Below are positions 10,966 to 23,219 of a stretch of DNA of 64,000 bases, piece by piece. The DNA is from Chlorophyllum brunneum. Taxonomy: Eukaryota; Basidiomycota; Agaricomycetes; Agaricales; Agaricaceae. The stretch is taken from contig OY756142.1 in the NCBI GenBank assembly GCA_963576785.1, positions 2,294,001-2,358,000 on the forward strand, in the 5' to 3' direction. The translations under genes were made by a program, and so were the position numbers. The notes below the pieces were generated by a model. That model made no database searches. It was not told the DNA's origin and was given only the letters and a program-made list of their open reading frames with translations. Each line of letters starts with the position of its first letter. Position 1 is the first letter of the stretch.

Positions 10966-12333
10966 ATGTATAGTCTCCGCAGGCTGCAGGAATACGTCCT
11001 AGGGCGACCCGCAGAGACAGAAGAAGTCTGCGGCCAGCTCAGAGCCTCGTCCGTGCCAGTCTCGTCCGCGGACTGTCGCTCGTGCTCGGATCCTTGTGAC
11101 CTCGGTACAGCTCTTCGTTGTGGTGCTTATCTGATAATTTTCATCTTTCGTCCGCTCCGCAGGCCATGATGCATATCCAAGCCGCTTCGAAATCGACTGG
11201 GAGACACAGATGCTGGGCTCCGTGCCTGCCTATAATCGTCAGGTATGTCCTGTGCTGTGCTATTACAAACACCGTCTTACGTCCGGGCATTTCCGGCAAA
11301 CCCAGATTGTAATTTCCACCGGGAAGGCCGACTGGGACAAAAAGATTACAGACTCCAAGGGATCACTTGCCGCCCACCTCCACGACATACAGACGGAACA
11401 ACCGGAGGAACCCAAGTCTGTACATCACGCAACGGCTAGGTCGCCTCGACAAGCAACACCAGGCCTTTTTCGCAATTCCGATTCAGCACGCGTTTCCGTT
11501 CTGAACGGAAGCCATAGATCAATATGTGACGAAGACGACAATGAAACTGTACTTGTATTCCCAGACTTCAAAGTTGTAACGGAGGTAGAACGATCCTTGC
11601 AAGGCGCCCATGACCTATGGGATAATTCCCTCGACCCCAGTGTTAGTCGGACGGGCGCTTTCCCGGAAAAGAACCAGCTGAAGACTTGGGTCCTCCCTTA
11701 TTCATGCGTTATTCTCATATGTGAGTCAAAATACTGCACGAGCGCACCCGCACTCTTGATGTTGACGGTGTCCCAAAATTTCCCAGGTTCACATAAGAAG
11801 CGCGACAATAGATGCGGTATCGCCGCTCCTAAACTAGAACATGGTTCGTAGACCCTGTCTGATCTTCTTTCAAATAAGCAAAATTGATGGCAAAAATAGC
11901 ACTCATCCGCTCATTAGAACATCACGGTTGGGATGCTGATACGCAGCTCGAATGCCCGTCATATACCTACGGTTCTCCGCTCGAAGATTTGGCCGTAACA
12001 GTCGAACAGCGTGAGGAAATTATCCAATCACAGTTGAAAGAAAGCGCTGTATCCAAGCGCGCTCTCATTGTCAAAGTCTCACATGTTGGTGGACACAAAT
12101 ATGCTGGTAACTGTATCGTACGTTTTCTCGTAATCTGTTTCACGTCCATCATCTGACATTTGTTCTAGATTTACACTCCTCAAGGGGCTGGGGTTTGGTA
12201 CGGCCGCGTTACACCACACGACGTGGAATCAATCGTAGAAAATACCATCATTGGAGGTCTCGTGTTACCGCCCTTGCTCCGTGGAGGTCTCAACCTCTCA
12301 CGACCCGGCTGTAAGTCATTGAATGACTGGTAA
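10966..12333 (+). CDS. Apd1/Aim32-like sucrase/ferredoxin-type [2Fe-2S] protein
   Basis: Thioredoxin-like ferredoxin family; yeast Apd1 affects redox and copper/hydroxyurea tolerance, Aim32 acts in mitochondria. Exons 10966..11104, 11163..11242, 11306..11720, 11787..11843, 11879..12117 and 12169..12333 give 364 residues in frame. Motifs: SADCRSCSDPCDLG near the N-terminus, LPYSCVILICSHKKRDNRCG, and SHVGGHKYAGN near the C-terminus. In Apd1 the cluster is held by two Cys spaced C-x8-C and two His spaced H-x3-H; both patterns are present here (ICSHKKRDNRC and HVGGH). The fourth intron (11844..11878) would be only 35 nt, so that junction is the least certain; a 76-nt alternative ending at 11919 would delete ~14 residues. 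No presequence is visible. Iron-GATA motifs upstream and in intron 1 suggest iron control. Confidence 0.9.
11127..11137. promoter_or_regulatory. Candidate iron-GATA site 3 in intron 1
   Basis: TTATCTGATAA again, inside the first intron (11105..11162) of the Apd1/Aim32-like gene. Same orientation-independent palindrome as site 2, 250 bases downstream of it. Confidence 0.45.
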
Positions 12334-13078
12334 TCAACGCCGCGACTTCGCATTCTCTCGCGCTTTGACTTTTCTCTTTATCACACGTTCGGTTTTCTTT
12401 TCTTGAGTACTCGCTTCTTCCTTCGTTACTGTACGCATCCGAGCATCGCAACTAACTCTCCCAGCATTTTGAGCACTCACTGCATCGTTTATTTATTTAT
12501 CCATTCCTTGCAGCAGCCGTAGGCTCTATGTACTCACTTGTTATCATGGCGTATATAGAGGTCTGTTGATTCATAATGTGGCATTATAATTCGTTCTCAA
12601 TTAAGCACAGTGTACCTGAATAACAACAAGGAAAGGAGCATCGTCTCCATCCAAATATATTCACTTCGCTCCCCACTCCAAAAATTCAACACAGCTACTT
12701 ACGACAGTATTTGGGTGTGGGGTGGGGAGTGTGAAACCAAGAGGCGCTGCGTGGGGAAGGGACACAAGACAAAGTTCAGGAACTGCAAAAGAAGAATATG
12801 TGACAGTTTCGGGCGGAAGGGGGATATGAATGGCGATTTTGGGTATGTGTGGTGGGCACAGAAACAGGTAAATGCCAAGCCTAACCTAAAGCGTATATAT
12901 GATATGAGTTTACCACAAAACATTATGTGCGCGAGTTTGTTTCCTGAGGAAAGAAAAGAGACGAGGAACCCATTACACCATAACCGAAGAAATTGGAAGG
13001 AAAATAGAGAAAAAGTTCATATGAGTTGAGAAAAAAGGGACACAACAAAGTCTGGCTCATCGAATCGAGGAGGGAAAT
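12334..13078. other. Intergenic, convergent 3' ends
   Basis: 745 bases between two convergent stop codons. The 139-codon frame on the plus strand at 12610..13029 opens at a GTG and has a lysine/asparagine-rich composition with no family resemblance. It is probably 3'-UTR sequence of the neighbouring genes. No repeat or RNA gene recognised. Confidence 0.5.
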
Positions 13079-16000
13079 TTACGACATAAAGTCATCATCT
13101 ATCGTGCTGAAACCCAGCCCCTTTCTCCGCAGATTAGCATACCTACCAGCACTCCTCTTTGTATCTTCAACCTCGTCTTCTGTCGTCACTTCAGGCTCTT
13201 CCTCATCATCCACAGCTTCGTCATTCTTTAATCTCTGCGCTGCCTGTTGCGCTAAAACTCCAGACGGCACCACCACACTCTCTCCACCGGAATAGGTAAA
13301 TCCTTTGAAATTCTCTTGGACGCTGTTGGTAAGTGGGGTGCCAGTCACGTCATTCCTCTTGTTGGGTTTGATTTGAATACCCTGAGATCCAGTATTGTTG
13401 TGTCCATTTGTGGTGGTGGTGTTGATGGGGGTGGCGCCATTACCGTTGAGGGTACTAAGCGGGCCTAGTCCATAGGCTCCGCGCTGGGATAAAGATGACG
13501 AGGAGGACGAGGAGCGTTCGCTTCCCAGGGGCCCATTGGGGGTATGTACGAATCCGTTTTGACTGATTGAACGTGACACCCACGCCTCGCTTGGGTCGTC
13601 GTCGTCCAATGCTTCATCCATACTCATATTGCTGATATCTGCCGAAGTGAATTCGGGATCGAAATTATTCACAGACTCATCGGATTCCACGACGGGTTTG
13701 AACGGGGGTGTGATTTCTTTGCGGGCTAGGGCTTCCCAGTCGATGCCATTGAAGAAGGGGTGGTCCTTGAGCTCGGCCGCGTCGTGCTTTGCACCCAGCC
13801 GGTGTTTCGGGTTGCGGTTGAGAAGCTACGGCCGAGGTATAATTAGTTTACGTTCTGGTGACTCGAGATTGGGTCTCGAGATTAGATCGCTTACTCCTTT
13901 CACAAATTGCTTGCCTTCTTCGCAAATGACACCCTTCGGGAATCTAATCTTCCCGAAACAAATGTTCTTGTACATCTGTTGAATATCTTCCGCGTAGAAT
14001 GGACTCCATCCACAGCACATTTCGAACAGAAGGACTCCGAGAGACCAGAAATCGACGATCTTGGAGTAGCCTTGCTCGTCTAGGAGAATTTCAGGTGCAA
14101 GATACTCTGTGGTACCACAGAATGTTGTCGTGAGCTCGTCCGGACGTAGGTCGGCTTTTGAGAGGCCAAAGTCACAAAGTGCGACATGACCTGTGGCATC
14201 TAAAAGAATGTTCTCCGGTTTGAGGTCCCTGGTCCGATATCAGAGCGCGGTTGTCGACAGGAAGAAAGATACGCACCGGTACACGATATTGTATTTATGG
14301 AGATGCTCTAATGCCAGAGTGAGCTCGGCGACGTAGAACCTTGCACGTTCCTCGCTAAAGCGAGTTTCCCTCTGTAGATGCCAGAAAAGTTCTCCTCCGC
14401 TCTTGAAATCGGTAACGAGATACAACTCAGTGTCAGTCTGGAAGCTGAATTTGAGTCCTACAAGGAAGGGGGAATCGAGGGAACGTTGAAGGATTTTGCG
14501 TTCGCCGATTGTGTGGGCGACTTCCTTCTTGGCAACAATCTCCTTCTTTGATAGAACTTTCATAGCATATATGCGCCTCGTGTCCTTCTTGCGGACCTGG
14601 AAGACCTTGCCAAAGGTACCAACACCGATGAGCTTGAGGAATTCAAAGTCTCGTGGGGTAAGGGCACGTTTGTTCTAGTCGGCCGGGAATTATTATGAGG
14701 TAATGATGATATCACCGAATGAAGGCCGAATTAGCAATTGATAACGTTCAGGGATGCAGGGAAGGAAAAAGTCAAGGTTGATAAGGATGAGCGCCATTGA
14801 CGTGGAGCTGGGGGGAGAGGCGTACCTTGTACTGCTCAAATGTCACCTGGACACGAATCTCTCCTGAAACGACCTCGTGTTCGATTGGCTGGAGCCTGAA
14901 AAAAAAAAAAGACGGTTAGTTATTTTATGACGAGCGTGCGGAAAGGGGTGTTGTGAGGTTGCCGGCACGACAAGAGGGAATGGGGAGATGGAGGCAAGGG
15001 CACTTACTTGTGCCAGTCATCCACGGTGTGGTCGTGGATCAACACGGGTTTGATTTTGACGGTGCCCAAAAAACCCTGGTCCGAGACCGCACGGTCATAG
15101 ACCATGCAAGTGATTTGAGAGTCCTCAGAAGTGACATCGCTGGAAAAAGGGTGATTAGTTGGTGAAAAGAGAGAGATAAATCGACGGACAAGGAGACTTC
15201 ATGTTTCCAGACTGGATTATGTGCGGAGAGCCGGCCAAAAAGACTGCTTGTAGAGGTGGCTGTCGTGGAGGAGGTTATCGATGAGCGAACGGATGATATC
15301 GATGAGACAAAGGAGCCGTTGCTGCTGGACTTGGAACCCTTTCTACTTGCGGCCTCGTGGGCGGCAACCTTGGAGCCTATCGCACCGAGAGCTGAGAGTG
15401 CACTGGAGGTAGTGCTGGAGGAAGAGGAGCCGTTGGGACGGTTTACTGGGGTGCCTCTGACCTCCTTGTCTGTCTCGGCGGTTGGCTCACGACTGATGAA
15501 CTCGTTCTGCTCGAACTGGACGACGACGTATGGGCGAGCGGTGGGAGCACGGACATTGAGTGCGCGGCCTTGTATTAGTTTGACGTGTATCTGGCCCTTG
15601 GAGGCCGGGGGAGCAGAGGAAGAAGTTGAGGAGGGGGTCGATGAGGATAGGGCTGAGGAGTTGTTCTGCGCGAGTTTGCGGTGACCTTTGGGAGGTTGCT
15701 GCATGTTGAAGACGGGAGCATGAAGGGAAAGGTGGGTTGTGGGCTGGGCAGCAGGGAAAGGGCCGAAAGAGGAGAAGGCAGCGGGCGTGAGATCCGAAGC
15801 TGCCGAGCCGGGAGACGCGCCCAGGAGTGAAGGTGAATTTGAAGCTGTGTGGAGGAGAGGGTGGACGGCGGTTGGGGTGGTGGGTCCGGGGCTGTAGCGA
15901 TGGGTGGTGTGGGAAGGGAGGCGGGCCCTTGATGGTAGAGACGTCTCAAAGGGGTTGAGCTCGGGTTGCCGAGGTCGGGGGGTGAGCTCGTCGTGCGCCG

Positions 16001-16091
16001 CTGTCGGCCAGAACTTGATCATGATGTTGGGTATCGAGAAATACGCAAACCGGGTGGGTGGGGCGTCGGAGAAGGAAAACGGCACAGACAT
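13079..16091 (-). CDS. SCH9: Sch9-like AGC protein kinase with C2 domain
   Basis: TORC1-effector kinase controlling growth, nutrient response and stress. Exons 15190..16091, 15008..15139, 14826..14895, 14277..14674, 13895..14228 and 13079..13825 join to 860 residues. Order: low-complexity N-terminus, a C2 domain of about residues 160-360 (QIHVKLIQGRALNVR, YVVVQFEQNEF, EVSFDVTSEDSQITCMVYD) interrupted by a ~90-residue Ser-rich loop, then the kinase from ~375 (GVGTFGKV, AMKVLSKK, RDLKPENILLD, CDFGLSKADL, TFCGTTEYLAPEIL). An AGC tail follows with a turn region and the hydrophobic motif FKGFTYSG at about 785. The C2-kinase-hydrophobic motif arrangement is what separates Sch9 from Ypk and PKA. The C-terminal ~200 residues are Ser/Asp-rich. 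Convergent with the Apd1-like gene. Polyadenine tract at the third intron acceptor. Confidence 0.94.
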
Positions 16092-16172
16092 TTTCTGTTT
16101 TTATGTGGAGAACGCAGGTGGAGAGCTGGGAAAGCCATGTTCCGGCTATGCTAAGTACTCTCTACACAGGGG

Positions 16173-16723
16173 CTATCTTATCGCCTCCCTCCGTCCCCAC
16201 CCAAGCACATCCAGCGTGCCCCCCACCGCCAGTCCCAACCCCACCGCCCGTCGGGTCACCGTCCACGGCAGCCGGTCTGCAAACCCGTTCGTCAGCATTC
16301 CACCGTCCCGCCAGTCTCCACACACTTACAAACACCTGCGAATGCCCCCGCCGTCACCACCCCCGCACAGCTGCTCTTCGCATCGCCCCACCCAAGCCTC
16401 TCCAGGCCCTCCTCCGTCCCCACCCATCCAAGCGCTGCAAGGCCCAGTCGCACCGACTCTGCGCCTGCCCCCTTCAGTCCTCCAAGTATCACCTTGTAGT
16501 TTTTGGTCTTGTTGTAAAAGTACCATCCCTGTACTGTCGTCGGTGGCCTGTGCACGTTCTCTGCCAGGAACTGCATGCCTGCCAGCCGTCCACCCCGTAC
16601 AATGCCAATTGCAGTTCCGACCAGGATTGCTGTGCCGGTCACATAGAAGAAGCGCGGTGGGATGTCGAGGCGGATCACCCGCTTCGTCCCCTGCTCTCTG
16701 TCATCCTGCACCGTCGTCGACAT
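16173..16723 (-). CDS. Tim17/Tim22/Tim23-superfamily membrane protein
   Basis: Small inner-membrane-type protein of 165 residues from exons 16330..16723 and 16173..16276. Residues ~22-45 (FYVTGTAILVGTAIGIVRGG) form a hydrophobic helix with GxxxG-like spacing. YFYNKTKNYKVILGGLKGAG and ALGWVGTEEGLERLGWG follow, then a further Gly/Ala-rich helix (GVVTAGAFAGVYRLPW). The second exon gives RRAVGLGLAVGGTLDVLGWG before the stop. Repeated Gly-rich helices of this kind are the Tim17-family hallmark. It is shorter than the true translocase subunits and lacks a recognisable Tim17/22/23 subfamily signature, so it may be an orphan member or a respiratory complex I assembly/subunit relative (TIMMDC1 or NDUFA11 type). 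Head-to-tail behind Sch9. Confidence 0.65.
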
Positions 16724-17566
16724 GGCCTCGCTCGCTCAGAAACACCCCCACTGCTTTCGCCCGTGTGCACGTGACCAACGCGATCGCACATCCAGTGCTT
16801 CCTGACAACAATAGACTCTTTGCTGTGCCACCCCCTTCAGTGTGCTATTTTCAGACCCACCTATCTCCCACCCTCAATTTCTTTTGTCTGTTCCTCGTTC
16901 TGGGCCCTTGTCGAGAAGATCCCCCTTTCTCCTGCCGATCCCGAAGCCCCCACTAATCGCACCCTCAACATACATATCGACCACCCTCCGCCGTTCTGCT
17001 CTTCCTTTCACCCATCTGAGGATCAGATCTCACCGCCCCACCTTCTCAACGATAACGGCCAAGAATCGCTCTCACATCCACATATGGATAATCATCTCCA
17101 TGCGATACTCCCTCGGTCGTGACTCTGGAGCTGCCGCAGCTCGTTACCCATATACCTAATTAATGAGCACTGAGACAAACCACTACTCTTGTGAGCCGGC
17201 ACTATCAGAGAACCCACTTGGGCCATCCTGTCTCACTTCGGTCTTCGCGGATATAACCACCAATCAGGCAATCCCTTTTGTATCGTCCCCAGACTCGGTG
17301 CTGCTACCATGATCGTTTCAGCCACTATCGCGTCCCGCCAACCGTCGGGACTTGCGGCATCCTTCAAAAGCAGGGCTACTCAAAACGGCCTTTTACCGCC
17401 CAACAATCGAAATGTTTATTTTTAAATGTACCAAATTCAGACATAAAGGGTGCCATTCACTCTTCCGCAGCTGCTCAAATGCAAACGTTACAAATCTCCG
17501 AGTTTACTGCAACCTAAAGCCATGGAGCAAGAAGCAGAACAAGAATCCAGTCTAATAATAAGATCA
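16724..17566. other. Promoter of Tim17-like gene and 3' flank of acyl-CoA dehydrogenase
   Basis: 843 bases. Plus-strand open frames at 16820..17159 and 17278..17722 are Pro/Ser/His-rich with no family resemblance, and the latter overlaps the last exon of the minus-strand acyl-CoA dehydrogenase. I see no convincing gene or repeat. Confidence 0.45.
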
Positions 17567-19489
17567 TCAGAGGTGCGTCTTGATGTTATATCTCCTGAAC
17601 AACCCTCGTTCTCTCTCCTCCCTCTCCTTCGTCTTTTGTGCAAGCAAGGGCACCCGCTTGAGCTCACGTTGTCCAACTTGTTGGATGTGCACAGCATCAG
17701 GACCCTAGTAACAATTCATTAAATCTCGTCCGAGAGCAAACACAAAACTCACGTCAGCAATGCGAAGAGTGCGGAGGTTAGCCCAACGCCTAGCGAGCTC
17801 TTGATCCTGTGAGACACCCTCGGCACCGAATGATTGGATCGCACGGTCGATCACAGTCAAAGCCATGGACGGAACAACAAACTATATTGTAATGAATCTC
17901 CGAAGTCTTTCGCAGCCCGTGCCAACTAACCTTGGCGATTCCAATCTCCTTCAATGCACCCTTGGCCTTTACCTTGTCGATCTGCCCAAGTGTAATTAGA
18001 ACTGCTCGGGGTAAGAAGGTCCGAGAGACGCACCTGTTGAGCTGCACTGTACACTAGTAGGCGAGCACCTTCAATCTCTGCACGAGATTTGGCAATGTCG
18101 GCAACCACAGTACCTACACGCTCTTGTATCAATACATGTCCCATACTGCATTGTCAATCATACCATGCTCGTAAAGGAACTTGCCAAAGGTCTTGCGGTT
18201 GGGATCAGTGACGCGAAGAAGGAGGAGATTCAGGGCAGCCTGAGCAGCACCAACCGAGCGCATGCAGTGGTGAATGCGGCCAGGCCTATCCAAACTCAAG
18301 TTAAACTCGTCTTAGCCGAATTCATTGCCAACTGACCCGAGACGGCCTTGAATAATCTCGAATCCTTTCCCCCAACCAAGCACCAAATTACTTGCAGGCA
18401 CACGAACATTCTCATAAATGATCTCGCAGTGGCCCTCGGGTGCATCATCATAGCCGAACACTTGCATGGGTCGAATGATTTTGATTCCTGCCGTGTCCGC
18501 AGGGACGATGACAACGCTCTGTTGTTGGTATGCGCTCTTATTGTCCGGGTCACTCTTGCCCATGACCAGATGGATTTTACACCTTGGGTCGCCGGCACCT
18601 GAGATCCACCTGTAAATGTCAGTGGAGCCCCGAGTGACAGAGGGGAAATGCTGGCAGACCATTTGTGTCCGTTGATTACAATTTCGTTACCCTCGAGTCG
18701 CATAGAAGTACGAATGTTCCTCGCGTCGGATGACGCAACTAACAAATGAGCTTAAATCCCATTCGTCCATTCATACCAAAACAGCACATACCCCCCTTCT
18801 CAGTCATGGCAAACGCAGATCGGATTTCACCATTTAACAGAGGTTCGAGCCACCTCTGCTGCTGGGCTTCATTACCGTATCTCGCCAACACCTCTGCAAT
18901 ACCGATTGATTCCTAAACCCATACAAGACATGTAACACAACTCACCCATATTACCAGTATCAGGAGCTGAGCAATTGACAACCTCAGACCCCATATGTCC
19001 CGCATGCGCGAGAACCTCAGCCATGACACCATACTAAAACCCAGTTAATAGGTGACCCCATTCAATGAAGGCACCATACCTCCAGATTCGTGAGAGGAAC
19101 ACCATGCTTAGGGTAGTGTCCCTTGCTCAAGAATAGGTTCCATAACCCAAGTTTCTTTGCCTTTTCCTTCAGCTCTGCAATGACAGGGATAACGGTTTTC
19201 CACCGTAGAACAGGGTCATTGGGGATTTGCGCATGAGCAACCTTTTGTGCGGGGATAACCTCTTCCTAATGCCGCTTCAGCATACAAGAGACAGATCAAA
19301 GATATAACACATAGTGTAACCTCAAGGAACTTGATAAGTTTGGCTAGTGTGTCTTTTGCAAATGGCGAGAATTTGTCCTCGACCTGCCAAGTACCATCAC
19401 TCGCCTGTTTACGTCCAAAGAAGCACAGGTTTGGCGCTCACCATAGCCCAGGAGGACTCGGAAGTATAGTTAATAACAGGATGTGGCAT
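17567..19489 (-). CDS. Acyl-CoA dehydrogenase, ACAD10/11 type
   Basis: FAD enzyme that introduces the 2,3-double bond in acyl-CoAs during beta-oxidation. Twelve short exons (19442..19489, 19321..19404, 19080..19265, 18946..19033, 18792..18893, 18660..18738, 18337..18609, 18164..18285, 18034..18113, 17931..17981, 17753..17881, 17567..17704) sum to 459 residues in frame. Motifs: [44 protein letters not shown] (FAD/substrate loop), [41 protein letters not shown] and GQRELKRV near the end. The conserved tail GADGVSQD-like segment reads [13 protein letters not shown], holding the acidic context of the C-terminal domain. No fused kinase or phosphotransferase domain precedes it, unlike animal ACAD10/11. 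An N-terminal cytochrome b5 domain is also absent. The first intron is only 37 nt. Location is peroxisomal or mitochondrial; no PTS1 is present. Confidence 0.93.
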
Positions 19490-19890
19490 ATCTTCGGTCA
19501 AGGGGGCAGACGACAGAGTAAGCTAATGCTATGAGAAAATGCGATTAATATTGCCACAATGGCGTGGATGGTCCGGCAACCGGATTAACCGGAACCGACA
19601 GCGGATTACCGGATAGGGGCGTCTCATGAGTCTGGTGGGTAAGGTCACAGGACAACGCTTGGCAATCGTGCTATTAGAAGATCATATGGTAACGACGAAT
19701 ATCTCTGTAAGAAAGCAGCAAAGGAAAGCACTTATAGATACAGTTGGTGATGCTTGAGTACAGCGAAACGCATTCAATGGTATGTACGACATACTAAACC
19801 AAGTCCAAGAACAGTTGACTACTACACCAACGATAGCGGAGCAAGACAAGAATGTAGTAGTATCAAAAAACCAAAAAAAAAAAGAAAAGA
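19490..19890. other. ACAD promoter and 3' flank of the Zn2Cys6 gene
   Basis: 401 bases between two minus-strand genes. It contains a short imperfect inverted region around 19575..19620 built from ACCGGAT/ATCCGG-like words (GGCAACCGGATTAACCGGAACC, GCGGATTACCGGATAG), which could bind a Zn2Cys6-type or other regulator. No gene seen. Confidence 0.4.
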
Positions 19891-22800
19891 TCAATGAGTT
19901 GGGTCCTGGATCTCCGGAACAGGGTCACCAATCGTGAAGGGAAGATCTGGATCCAACCCGAATGCACCTGGATCGTAACTCGACCATAGCGAGTCTTGTT
20001 CTCCGCTTGCATTAAACCCTGCAGGATTGTAGTTTCGGATGTAGTCTAGTCCGCGGAAAGGAAGTCCAGTAGCTGAAAATGAAGTGCTTGGAGGAGTGGT
20101 AGACAAACCTGCTAGTGTCATATCTGATGTAGCATCATAGCCGGAATAACTCCCATCCATCGTCGACCCGTACCCGAACGAAGTCGAGAACAACGTAGGT
20201 TCTTGCACTGGTGCCGTATAAATGTCCATCGCCTGCCGTTCTTGCCCGTTGCCGTTTCCACTCCATTGCTGCACATTCGTCTGGTTCTGGCTCAATGGGC
20301 TTGGCTGCATAGTATAGTCGTAGTCGAACCGGGGTGGTGATGGCGCTGCAACGGGAGATATTGGACTGTTGAAAGCGGTGAAGTTGCTCGGTAGACGAGG
20401 ACTGGTTTCTGAAGGCTGGTCGAGGGCTGGGATCGTCGGTGATGGAAGACCGCCTGACGCAGGCGAGCTATGCTGACTGGCGGACCGTCCAATGGTTGAA
20501 GTTGTCGCTGAGCCTGAGAAAGGCTGATAATACGACAGACCCGAACTCCTATCGCCGTTTTCGCCCTCATCAAGTCCGCGTCTTCGCGACGTCGAACGGG
20601 CCCGAGAAGCACCTGTGGAAAAAGGGTCGAAATTGAACAATTAATTGAATTGATCCCGCTTACTATCCACTCGATATGGTGAGACAGCAGATAATCGCCT
20701 ACTAGAGCCCGTCCCAGGGTCTCGGGACTGATTCCTCCTCGTCCGCGTTCTCATGGCTCGGCCTGGGGGAAGTGAACTAGCAGGAGCTGTTGCGATGGTC
20801 ACGGACTTCCGCCTTTCCGTGCGCGTAGGAACAGGCCCAATGGGACTAGCTGGTTGGGCGGGTGTGGAACCATTCATCTTTGTCGTAGACGTATTGGAGT
20901 TGACTTGGGACTGGACCTGGGTGGTGGCTTCGTTTGCAGTCGTCACGAGATCGATCAGCAGTTCCTTGCATTTCCGTGCTCCTGGCCAGTTGCCTTCCCA
21001 AGCCTCCAATGCGGCCAGGGCGCTCTTCGCTTCTTCCATCGCTTGATTCGCAGCACGTGCATCGCTTGAATGCATGGCATACAGCAAAAGTATGACCGCG
21101 GAGCTGAAGAGATTCTGGATAAAGAATGCTAGGTGATGAGATGGAGGCACGACGTGCTTCATAGAGGGTGCCAAACGAATACACGATCGCGCGGATGAAA
21201 CGGCCTTGGCAGTCGATTTTGGAGTGACCAGCTGGTCGTGCCGTACCGGAATGAAGTTACGATGGAGGGTTGTCACGATGCAGTAGTAGTGACTGCAGAG
21301 GACAGCTCCCATGGAGACTTGTTCATCTGTCTCGGATTGCGACTTGAACGCTGGTTGTAAATCATCACACCATTTCGTGAGTTCATTGTCGAGCGATTCT
21401 ACGGTCTTCTGTAATTCCGCGCTTCTCTCCGGCTCCAAGGTTTCTTTGCAATTCTCGAGAGCGTAAACCTGGCGTAAGAGTCGGCCCGCGATTTCATAAA
21501 GCTTGATCATATTGATCATTCCTGCCATTAGGGATGGTTGGCGTTGGGTTATCGGCGCCCCTGAATAATACTCCGGAAGGTTCTCATCGTCGACATCCAC
21601 GGGCATTTCAACATCGCAGTCAAAGTCATTGATGCCAAGGGGACGTCCCAAGGCCAGGGCGAGCATGCGGTCGAGGGTGTAAACGCCCCACCAAATCTTG
21701 CGGCGTGTCTCTTTCTCAATGGAACTAATAAGAAGCCGACGTGGTGAACGCTGGGCGCGAGAATGTTGTTAGCCTTCTCATAATTTGCAACGTGACTTCT
21801 TAGAACACTCACATGTAATCCTAAATCCTGACCGGTGCGAACGGCCTGACCCAACAATATCCACGCCTGGGGTAGGCAATTCACGGAGCATAAAAATGAT
21901 GACATAAGGACGAAGCATTGGACATGGGCGACCTGTATGTTGGGATGACTGATGTACTGGAGTATGAGCGCACTGTAAATACGGAGTTAGGAAATATACG
22001 TCATAAATGATGTGAACTAGACGTACCGTTCATAGTAGACCATGCCCATGCCACCATCGTCGTGGCGTTCGGATGTTGTCAGGCGAGGATCCTGCACGAG
22101 ATTGGCGGCGCAAGCGAACACCGCAAAAACAAGCGACAAAAAGGCGGTCTCTGAGCGGGCAAGGACATGGTCGTGAGTGTTGTCCATGAGTTTCCGATAT
22201 TTCTGGAGGAATGATGGCTTGTCGACAATAGGCATCAAGAAATGGAATCTAGCGAAATAGGCCTCCACCTGGAGAACGAATGATCAGTCAAGGCGGAAAT
22301 AAAAGAGGAAGATAGTTATTCACAAGTTTATCGGCTAGGTCCCGCTCCGGATATTCGACTTCTTCAGGGCCAGGAAGTGCACGAACCTTGCCGAAGAAGA
22401 CGGCGGCGGGAAAATAAAGTTTATTCACGCTTGGGCCAGGGGAATGGGGGTCCTCCTCCATTGGGGAGATGCGGTGTAATGGAGATGAGGTGAGGGCTTT
22501 GAAAGACTGGATGAGGGACATCGTGGAAGAGCCCCCTATCCATCTCATATGGCCATATTCGTCAAGTGCGAGCTGTCCAAAGGACTCGCTGACTTCGTCT
22601 TCTGGCTTGATGGTAGGAGTCGATGGCTCGGATGACTGTTGTCCCTTTGGCGCAAGAGAGCGGAGCATGGCAGCGGCGGGGGTAGTGGCCTTGTCTGTGG
22701 CTGTGGTGCTCGAGGGTAACGTGGATGAAGGAGAGATGGTACCATTGGCGACGGGACCTAACTGTTCAAGGACGGGTGCAATCTGCGTAAATAGGGATTC

Positions 22801-23219
22801 CATGTGCAATAGACGAGCCTCGAGTTCTTGTACGTAGCTACGGTAACGACGGGTCAGCTAGGATAGGTGGACAGCGGGATCAACATACTGCCGGCTGAGT
22901 GCAGCTCGATCCTTTGTCTGAAGCCAGGTACATTGAGAGCCAGATGAAGCACACTGTGAGCAAGTAGGTTCACATCCATCACATTTGATCTTTTTGCGAC
23001 TGGTACAGATAGAGGTAAGGGTGAGTGCGTTGGGACAAGATGGTCCGATATGGAGGGGGTGAGACGACGGACATACCGGCAACTCTCGCAGGCGCGCCAT
23101 ACTCGTCGACGCTGAAGCTGGATAGGTTTCTGGCCGACGTCTAGTGGAAGGGAATCGTCGTCTGAGCGTTTCTTCTTTGTGGTGGAGAGCATGGTAGGCA
23201 AGTCTTCGCCCTTTGCCAT
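19891..23219 (-). CDS. Zn2Cys6 fungal-specific transcription factor
   Basis: Nuclear DNA-binding regulator; target pathway unknown. Exons 23077..23219, 22889..22999, 22324..22837, 22027..22268, 21813..21972, 20664..21750 and 19891..20612 give 992 residues in frame. The binuclear zinc cluster has cysteines 44, 47, 54, 61, 64 and 71 in the textbook C-x2-C-x6-C-x6-C-x2-C-x6-C spacing (RACESCRRKKIKCDGC). A linker and coiled coil (YVQELEARLLHMESLF) follow. The fungal transcription-factor middle homology region starts near VEAYFARFHFLMPIVDKPSF and includes QAWILLGQAVRTGQDLGLH, RRKIWWGVYTLDRML and ALGRPLGINDFD. The C-terminal ~330 residues are disordered and Ser/Pro/Gln-rich, a likely activation domain. 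The start is the ATG at 23219 (MAKGEDLP); another in-frame ATG exists at 23312. Divergent from the PABPN1-like gene. Confidence 0.92.

Noticed and set aside
10512..10967. 151-codon minus-strand open frame
   Set aside because: It sits in the divergent promoter and its ATG overlaps the start of the Apd1-like gene; no homology or splice support.
12610..13029. 139-codon plus-strand open frame
   Set aside because: It opens at GTG, lies between convergent genes and looks like UTR; no motif.
14881..14910. Poly-A tract as a possible retroposon tail
   Set aside because: It is the polypyrimidine tract of a Sch9 intron acceptor on the minus strand.
15904..16956. 350-codon plus-strand open frame
   Set aside because: It lies antisense to the Sch9 N-terminus and the Tim17-like gene, both supported by motifs and splicing; the product is low-complexity Pro/Ser/His with no family resemblance.
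18146..18163. 18-nt intron in the acyl-CoA dehydrogenase gene
   Set aside because: Too short to splice; the next acceptor (18114) gives a 50-nt intron and restores [11 protein letters not shown].
20292..20612. 106-codon minus-strand frame inside the Zn2Cys6 gene
   Set aside because: Alternative frame of the disordered C-terminal exon; the main frame joins cleanly to the previous exon.
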